This document shows, piece by piece, positions 59,664-64,000 of a stretch of 64,000 bases of DNA (position 1 is its first letter; every line of letters begins with the position of its first letter). The stretch comes from Bifidobacterium catenulatum subsp. kashiwanohense JCM 15439 = DSM 21854 (lineage in GTDB: Bacteria > Actinomycetota > Actinomycetes > Actinomycetales > Bifidobacteriaceae): contig NZ_AP012327.1 in the NCBI RefSeq assembly GCF_001042615.1, positions 2,046,001 through 2,110,000 on the forward strand. The letters run 5' to 3'. A program made the position numbers and the translations under genes. The notes below the pieces were generated by a model. The model had not been told where the DNA came from. It worked only from the letters and a program-made list of their open reading frames with translations, and made no database searches.

Positions 59664-61034
59664 TCATGCACCCAACGCAGTAATGGGAATCACGTAGATG
59701 CCATCTTCGCGTTGGTAGGCGAAATCTCCCACACCAACAAGCACTGCCAAAAATTCCGGAGCACGCACTCGAGACTGCGGATTCTTCAGCAACTTCTCAC
59801 GCAAACGAAGCAGATTCTTCGCAGCATCGTCAACTTTGCTTTGACTGGACTTGATTTCAATGCCAGCCCAACGACCATCAGTCAACTCAATAATGGCATC
59901 GCATTCCAAACCGGAATCATCGTGATAATACCGGACCGGCTCATCACCAATATCAGGCAGCGCACGGGCATACACCAGCAGGTCACGCACGCACAAGTTT
60001 TCAAAAAGGAAACCGAACGTCTGCCAATCCTCAAGCAAAGCACGCGGATTCACGCCAAGCACGGCGGCCGCGATGGAAGGATCGGCGAAATAACGGCGAG
60101 GCTTAGTCTGCAAACGCTTCGGAGAACGTGACGGAGGCACCCAACCGGGCACGCCATCAATCACAAACATGCGCTCGAACATGGCCACATATTCGCTGAT
60201 CGTTCTTGGAGAAATGAAATCTTCAAGGTCTTTCTGAAGGTCTTTCTTCTGGGAATCATTCTGTTTGTCCGCGACATCGGAATCCAAATCCAACTCGGCA
60301 CCATACATATCCAAACCAAGCGTTTTGAACGTGACGGACTGACTCACATTGCGAGACAAAGAACGCAAAAGACGGCGAGCAACTTCAGGATCGCGCCTCT
60401 GCCTAGACACCCCTTCGTTCAGCGTTAGGTGCACATATTCACGAATGAGGATCTGCGCATCGGAAACCGGCAGATTCTGCGCTTCCGGCCATCCCCCTCT
60501 GCACACAAAATCGAACAGACGCTCCGTTGGCGTCTCCACTTTCGCAGGGTTGAAATCGCCTTCAAACAAGGATGACAAACTCACTTCGCCCGTGGAATCG
60601 CCACTTTCAAAAAGCGACATCGGACTCATGCGAACATGCCCGATACGCCCAGCGCCCGTATGCTTCGGGCGCTTGTCATGCATGGGCGTGGAAGAACCGG
60701 TCAGCAGCCACTGCCCCTTCTCCCCCGGCTCGTCGTCAACCTTGTGGCGCACCTCGTCCCAAATGGGCGGAACCAGCTGCCACTCGTCAATAACATGCGG
60801 ACGTTCACCCAACAGCATTAGCGACGGATCGGATTGCGCGGCCATAAGATTGTTACCGCGGTCAACATAAGTGATACTTGCCGCATGCTGACGTGCGGAC
60901 CACGTTTTGCCGCACCATTTCGTTCCTGCGATTTCGACGGCACCGAAAATGCGCATGTAGCGTTCGATCTGCTGATCGACAATACGCGGGCGATAACCTT
61001 GCGGCTTGACCTGCTGATTGCTATTTTTCGTCAT
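59664..61034 (-). CDS. AAA_14/DUF4143 family ATPase (third of three)
   Basis: The ATG at 61034 is preferred over a GTG nine codons earlier. The ~456-residue protein has Walker A (GTKWCGKT, about 37-44) and a Walker B-like PHVIDEWQLV. LLTGSSTPMHDKRPKHTGAG follows in the usual sensor place. The DUF4143 part carries LECDAIIELTDGRWAGIEIK (about 370-389), a D...E-x-K pair like PD-(D/E)XK nucleases. An Asp/Lys-rich insert (about 250-275) is unusual. Five exact 23-bp-spaced repeats lie 170-285 bp upstream. The cellular role is unknown for the family. Confidence 0.85.
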   Translation of the reverse strand: MTKNSNQQVKPQGYRPRIVDQQIERYMRIFGAVEIAGTKWCGKTWSARQHAASITYVDRGNNLMAAQSDPSLMLLGERPHVIDEWQLVPPIWDEVRHKVDDEPGEKGQWLLTGSSTPMHDKRPKHTGAGRIGHVRMSPMSLFESGDSTGEVSLSSLFEGDFNPAKVETPTERLFDFVCRGGWPEAQNLPVSDAQILIREYVHLTLNEGVSRQRRDPEVARRLLRSLSRNVSQSVTFKTLGLDMYGAELDLDSDVADKQNDSQKKDLQKDLEDFISPRTISEYVAMFERMFVIDGVPGWVPPSRSPKRLQTKPRRYFADPSIAAAVLGVNPRALLEDWQTFGFLFENLCVRDLLVYARALPDIGDEPVRYYHDDSGLECDAIIELTDGRWAGIEIKSSQSKVDDAAKNLLRLREKLLKNPQSRVRAPEFLAVLVGVGDFAYQREDGIYVIPITALGA

Positions 61035-61204
61035 ATCGCATCTCGCTTCCATTCTCCGCACTCGTTACGCAACACCTGTTGCATGACTTCCGTACTTCTG
61101 CATAGTTTCCGTACAGTTTCCGTACAGATCCTCGCAGATCCGCACACTTCACAACACTGGCTCAGTTTCGTTGGCATTGCGTCGGTTTTGCTTGGGTGTT
61201 ACCA

Positions 61205-61319
61205 AAATCCGAATTTTTGGATGACAAAAATCCGAATACTTCAACAACAATAATCCGAATTTTCCAACTACCAAAATCCGAATGTTCGGACAACGGAAAT
61301 CCGAATGACGGAACAGCTG
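61205..61319 (-). repeat. Five tandem 23-bp repeats upstream of the third ATPase gene
   Basis: Units begin at 61205, 61228, 61251, 61274 and 61297 on the plus strand, exactly 23 bp apart. Each starts AAATCCGAAT (TAATCCGAAT in unit 3) and continues with a looser TTNNAACNAC part. The array has no spacers, so it is not CRISPR. Iteron-like or operator-like. Confidence 0.75.
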
Positions 61320-61346
61320 GCCGCGCAACAAAGCAACAAAGCAACA

Positions 61347-61407
61347 AAAAGGGTCTTGGAGGGCTTCGCGACAATCAACAATCATCGCAAGGCTTTCCAA
61401 GACCCTT
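61347..61407 (-). terminator. Terminator after ilvA
   Basis: A long hairpin: AAGGGTCTTGGA / TCCAAGACCCTT extended by GCCTTGCGA / TCGCGAAGC, then TTTTTGTTGC on the minus strand. Confidence 0.88.
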
Positions 61408-61440
61408 ATTTGTTAAAGCTGGTACTGAAATCAGAAGAAA

Positions 61441-62706
61441 TCAGTAAATACGCTTAGGCTGGAAACCGGCTTCGCGCATCGCGTCAAGAATGCGGTCGAT
61501 ATGCTCGGGACCGTTGGTCTCGACGGTGACGCCCAAGGAAACCGAATCGGTGTAATGGCTGGAAGCCTTGAACTGGTCATGGTCAAGCGCAATGACATTG
61601 GCACGCTGCTCGGCCAGAATCGTAGCCACCTTGACAAGCTGGCCCGGGGTATCCGGAAGCTCGACCTCAAAGTTCATGATGCGACCGCGGGCGATCATGC
61701 CCTTCTGAATCACCGCACTGATGGAGACGGTGTCCTCATTGCCGCCGGAAAGAATCGGCACCACCACATGCGGGCCCTTCGCCTCGGCGAACTTGCGTGA
61801 GCGCAGGTTGAGATGCTCAAGCGCAGCCAGAGACACGGCGCCAGCAGCCTCGACAACCAGCTTGTGCTTTTCGAGCATGAGCAGGATCATCTCGTTGATA
61901 TCACGCTCGGTCACGGTGACGATGTCATCAAGGAATTCGTTGAGCAGCGCGAACGTGAGATCGCCCGGACGCTTCACGGCAACGCCCTCGGCGGACGTAC
62001 GCACCTGGTCGGCGGCAACCACATGCCCAGCGGCCAGCGAGTTCTTCCACGCGGGACTGCCTTCCGGAATCGCACCAATCACGCGCACTTCCGGCTTGAA
62101 CGTCTTGATGGCAAGTGCCACGCCGGCGCCGAGGCCGCCACCACCCAGCGGTACGACCACATCAGTGACGTTCGGCACGTCTTCGAGAATCTCGAGGCCA
62201 ATAGTACCTTGACCACACAGTACCTCGTAATCGTCAAACGGCGGCACGTAAATCATGCCTTCCTTGTCGCTCAATTCCTGGGCGCGAGCTGCGGATTCGT
62301 CGAATACCTCGCCGTACAGCACCACATCTGCGCCGTACGCCTTGGTGGCGTCAACCTTCAGCGGCGGGGTGATCTGCGGCATGCAGATCGTTGCTTTTGC
62401 GCCGCGTTCGCGAGCCGCATATGCCACACCCTGCGCATGATTTCCTGCGGAAGCGGTGACAATGCCGCGAGCAAGCTGCTCATCGCTCAAGGATGCGATC
62501 TTGTTGTACGCACCGCGAATCTTGAATGATCCGGTAACCTGGAGATTCTCAGGCTTGAGCAGAATCTCATGTCCAGTCATCTCGGACAGCACCTTGGACG
62601 GAATGATTTCCGTATGGCGTGCAGTGCCCTCGAGCCGTTCGGCGGCTAGTTTCAGTTCAGCTGCGTGATTGCGCTGCAATGCTTTGAGAACCTCGTTTTG
62701 TTCCAT
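61441..62706 (-). CDS. ilvA: Threonine dehydratase (deaminase)
   Basis: The PLP enzyme converts threonine to 2-oxobutanoate, the first step toward isoleucine. The 421-residue protein has the PLP-lysine motif VTGSFKIRGAYNK (about 58-70), TASAGNHAQGVAYAA (about 84-98) and the glycine loop VVPLGGGGLGAGVALA. The C-terminal ~75 residues form one ACT domain (FEVELPDTPGQLVKVATILA), so this is the short form related to the catabolic/biosynthetic YgkP-like group. No Shine-Dalgarno is seen. TACAAT lies 7 nt before the ATG, indicating a leaderless mRNA. Confidence 0.95.
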   Translation of the reverse strand: MEQNEVLKALQRNHAAELKLAAERLEGTARHTEIIPSKVLSEMTGHEILLKPENLQVTGSFKIRGAYNKIASLSDEQLARGIVTASAGNHAQGVAYAARERGAKATICMPQITPPLKVDATKAYGADVVLYGEVFDESAARAQELSDKEGMIYVPPFDDYEVLCGQGTIGLEILEDVPNVTDVVVPLGGGGLGAGVALAIKTFKPEVRVIGAIPEGSPAWKNSLAAGHVVAADQVRTSAEGVAVKRPGDLTFALLNEFLDDIVTVTERDINEMILLMLEKHKLVVEAAGAVSLAALEHLNLRSRKFAEAKGPHVVVPILSGGNEDTVSISAVIQKGMIARGRIMNFEVELPDTPGQLVKVATILAEQRANVIALDHDQFKASSHYTDSVSLGVTVETNGPEHIDRILDAMREAGFQPKRIY

Positions 62707-62863
62707 GAGCGTTATTGTAAGCGCACGTCTGCCGAAACTGCCTGATCATGCGGATTTTGCCATCAAAAGTGAGATTATCTGCGCAAATACTTGCAAAATT
62801 GAGATTGCTCATAAACGCAATCGGAGGCAATCAGAAATAATCGCAGTACAACAATCGCAATAA

Positions 62864-62905
62864 AAAGCGTTCGCACGATTCCGTGATGAATCGTGCGAAC
62901 GCTTT
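62864..62905 (-). terminator. Terminator after the GH13 gene
   Basis: AAAGCGTTCGCACGATTC / GAATCGTGCGAACGCTTT, an 18-bp perfect stem with a 6-nt loop and TTATTG beyond. Confidence 0.9.
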
Positions 62906-62931
62906 GCAGAGAGTTTATAGGGAAAGATCGA

Positions 62932-64000
62932 TTAGAGCTGAATCACGACTCCCTCCCAACGAGCAAGCTCGCCACGAGCGATCGATTTCACGCCATGCAC
63001 GGCATCATAGGTGCTGAGCAGTATTTGCGATTCCGCGACGCCATCGCCGAGCAGCTCCGCCACTTCTCCCGGCAGGCCGGCGGATTTATCGGTGAGGTTG
63101 ACGACAACAAGAATCGTATCGTCACCGTTGGTGCGAGTGAAGGCATATACCTGCTCGTCATCGGCAGCAAGCAGATTCCACTCGCCCGTCGCGACGGTCG
63201 CGTTGTTGTGGCGCATGGCGATGAGCTTCTTGTAGAAGCCGTACACGGAATCAGGATCGTCGAACTCCTCGGCGGCGTTGATCTCCACATGGTTCGGATT
63301 CACGCCGATCCACGGTTCCGCCGCCGCATCGGGCGCGGTGAAGCCGGCGTACCTGGAGGCGTCCCACTGCATCGGCGTGCGCGCATTGTCGCGTCCGATG
63401 AGCGCGAGGGCCGCCATCATGGATTCCGGCGACTGGCACCTGGCCTCCTCCACACGCTGGCGGTAGGCGTTGATGGCCTCCAAGTCGCGGTACTGGTCGA
63501 GGCTGGTGAAGTGGGCGTTGGTCATGCCCAGCTCCTCGCCCTCGTAGATGTACGGGGTGCCGCGGTGCATGTGCAGCAGCATGCCGAACGCCTTGGCGCC
63601 CAACTCGCGCGACTCACGGTCAGAGTCGTCGCCCCAACGGGACACGACACGCGGCTGGTCATGGTTGCAGAAGAACAGGCTGGCCCAACCGGCATCCTTC
63701 ACGGCCTCCTGCTGCGCGGCTAGGCGAGTGCGCAGGTTCCTGACTTCGAACGGCACGGTGTTCCACTTGGAACCTTCCTGGTCGATGCCCACATGGTCGA
63801 AGAGGAACAGCATATCAAGCTCACCGTTCTTCGGATCGGTGATGAACTCGTTGCGGTCCGGAGTGATGCCCGGCGCCTCGCCGACGTTCATGTAGCCCTC
63901 GCGTCCCTCGAACACCTCGCGACGCATTTCAGCAAGAAACTCGTCGATGCGCGGACCGTCGGAACACCATGAGAACGGGCTGGAATAGCCTTCCTCACCA
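62932..64000 (-). CDS. GH13 alpha-glucosidase (oligo-1,6-glucosidase type), 3' part
   Basis: The frame is open to the window edge, so the N-terminal part is outside. The visible ~355 residues include YSSPFSWCSDGPRIDEFLAE and EGYMNVGEAPGITPD with the catalytic Glu (VGEA). FFCNHDQPRVVSRWGDD carries the conserved NHD transition-state Asp. GTPYIYEGEELGMTN and DNARTPMQWDAS are typical of bacterial alpha-glucosidases and oligo-1,6-glucosidases. A C-terminal beta domain ends in WEGVVIQL. It cuts alpha-glucosidic bonds in malto- or isomalto-oligosaccharides in the cytoplasm, a common bifidobacterial function. A strong terminator follows. Confidence 0.93.
   Translation of the reverse strand, partial: GEEGYSSPFSWCSDGPRIDEFLAEMRREVFEGREGYMNVGEAPGITPDRNEFITDPKNGELDMLFLFDHVGIDQEGSKWNTVPFEVRNLRTRLAAQQEAVKDAGWASLFFCNHDQPRVVSRWGDDSDRESRELGAKAFGMLLHMHRGTPYIYEGEELGMTNAHFTSLDQYRDLEAINAYRQRVEEARCQSPESMMAALALIGRDNARTPMQWDASRYAGFTAPDAAAEPWIGVNPNHVEINAAEEFDDPDSVYGFYKKLIAMRHNNATVATGEWNLLAADDEQVYAFTRTNGDDTILVVVNLTDKSAGLPGEVAELLGDGVAESQILLSTYDAVHGVKSIARGELARWEGVVIQL

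Noticed and set aside
61205-61319. CRISPR array
   Set aside because: The 23-bp units are contiguous without unique spacers and no cas genes are present.
62893-63723. 276-codon plus-strand frame
   Set aside because: Antisense to the GH13 gene, which has full catalytic motifs.

Overview
The window looks like a Bifidobacterium chromosome (high-G+C actinobacterium). The evidence is the 16S rRNA at the right end, a 16S-23S spacer without tRNA genes, the actinobacterial order rpsF-ssb-rpsR-rplI, and the actinobacterial TTTGAGAACTCAA leader motif before 16S. The species is not decided.

Layout. 1-1.5 kb: end of a membrane protein gene, IS remnant, truncated regulator, tRNA-Lys(CUU). 1.6-4.7 kb: rplI, rpsR, ssb, rpsF (with a likely S6:S18-binding leader) and prs. 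4.8-11.5 kb: two AAA_14/DUF4143 ATPase genes around a LacI-controlled ribonucleoside module (nucleoside hydrolase plus ribokinase). 11.5-40.3 kb: a large cell-envelope glycan region. It holds rmlB, two back-to-back toxin-antitoxin pairs, an LtaS-like transferase, a dead ugd, a Wzm/Wzt exporter, several GT2/DUF4422/GT8 glycosyltransferases including a three-domain fusion, two DUF6020 polytopic proteins, an O-acyltransferase, a GtrB-like GT2, a GH25 lysozyme with ricin-type repeats, a Panacea/PemK-like toxin-antitoxin pair and a SASA esterase lipoprotein. 40.5-52.2 kb: an 11.7-kb genomic island in tRNA-Ser(GGA), bounded by a 54-bp direct repeat. It carries an unrecognised three-gene cassette with a membrane protein, an HNH protein, a DUF4928 plus C5-methyltransferase restriction-modification set with a divergent HTH regulator, and wrecked primase/helicase and integrase genes. 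52.4-58.4 kb: a complete rRNA operon on the minus strand. 58.7-64 kb: sirtuin, a third DUF4143 ATPase, threonine dehydratase and the end of a GH13 alpha-glucosidase gene.

How it works together. The glycan region appears to encode assembly on the cytoplasmic side (GT2/GT8), ABC export (Wzm/Wzt), and modification outside the membrane (GtrB-like polyprenyl-P sugar donor, possible GT-C DUF6020 proteins, acyltransferase, LtaS-like transferase). Dead ugd and a second rmlB tail show that the locus has been reshuffled. The island can no longer move by its own integrase but keeps its cargo.

The most unusual pattern is that each of the three AAA_14/DUF4143 ATPase genes has its own private array of repeats just upstream: 33-bp-period direct repeats, paired inverted repeats, and five exact 23-bp-period repeats. 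With the three-gene island cassette, these are the best candidates for something undescribed.
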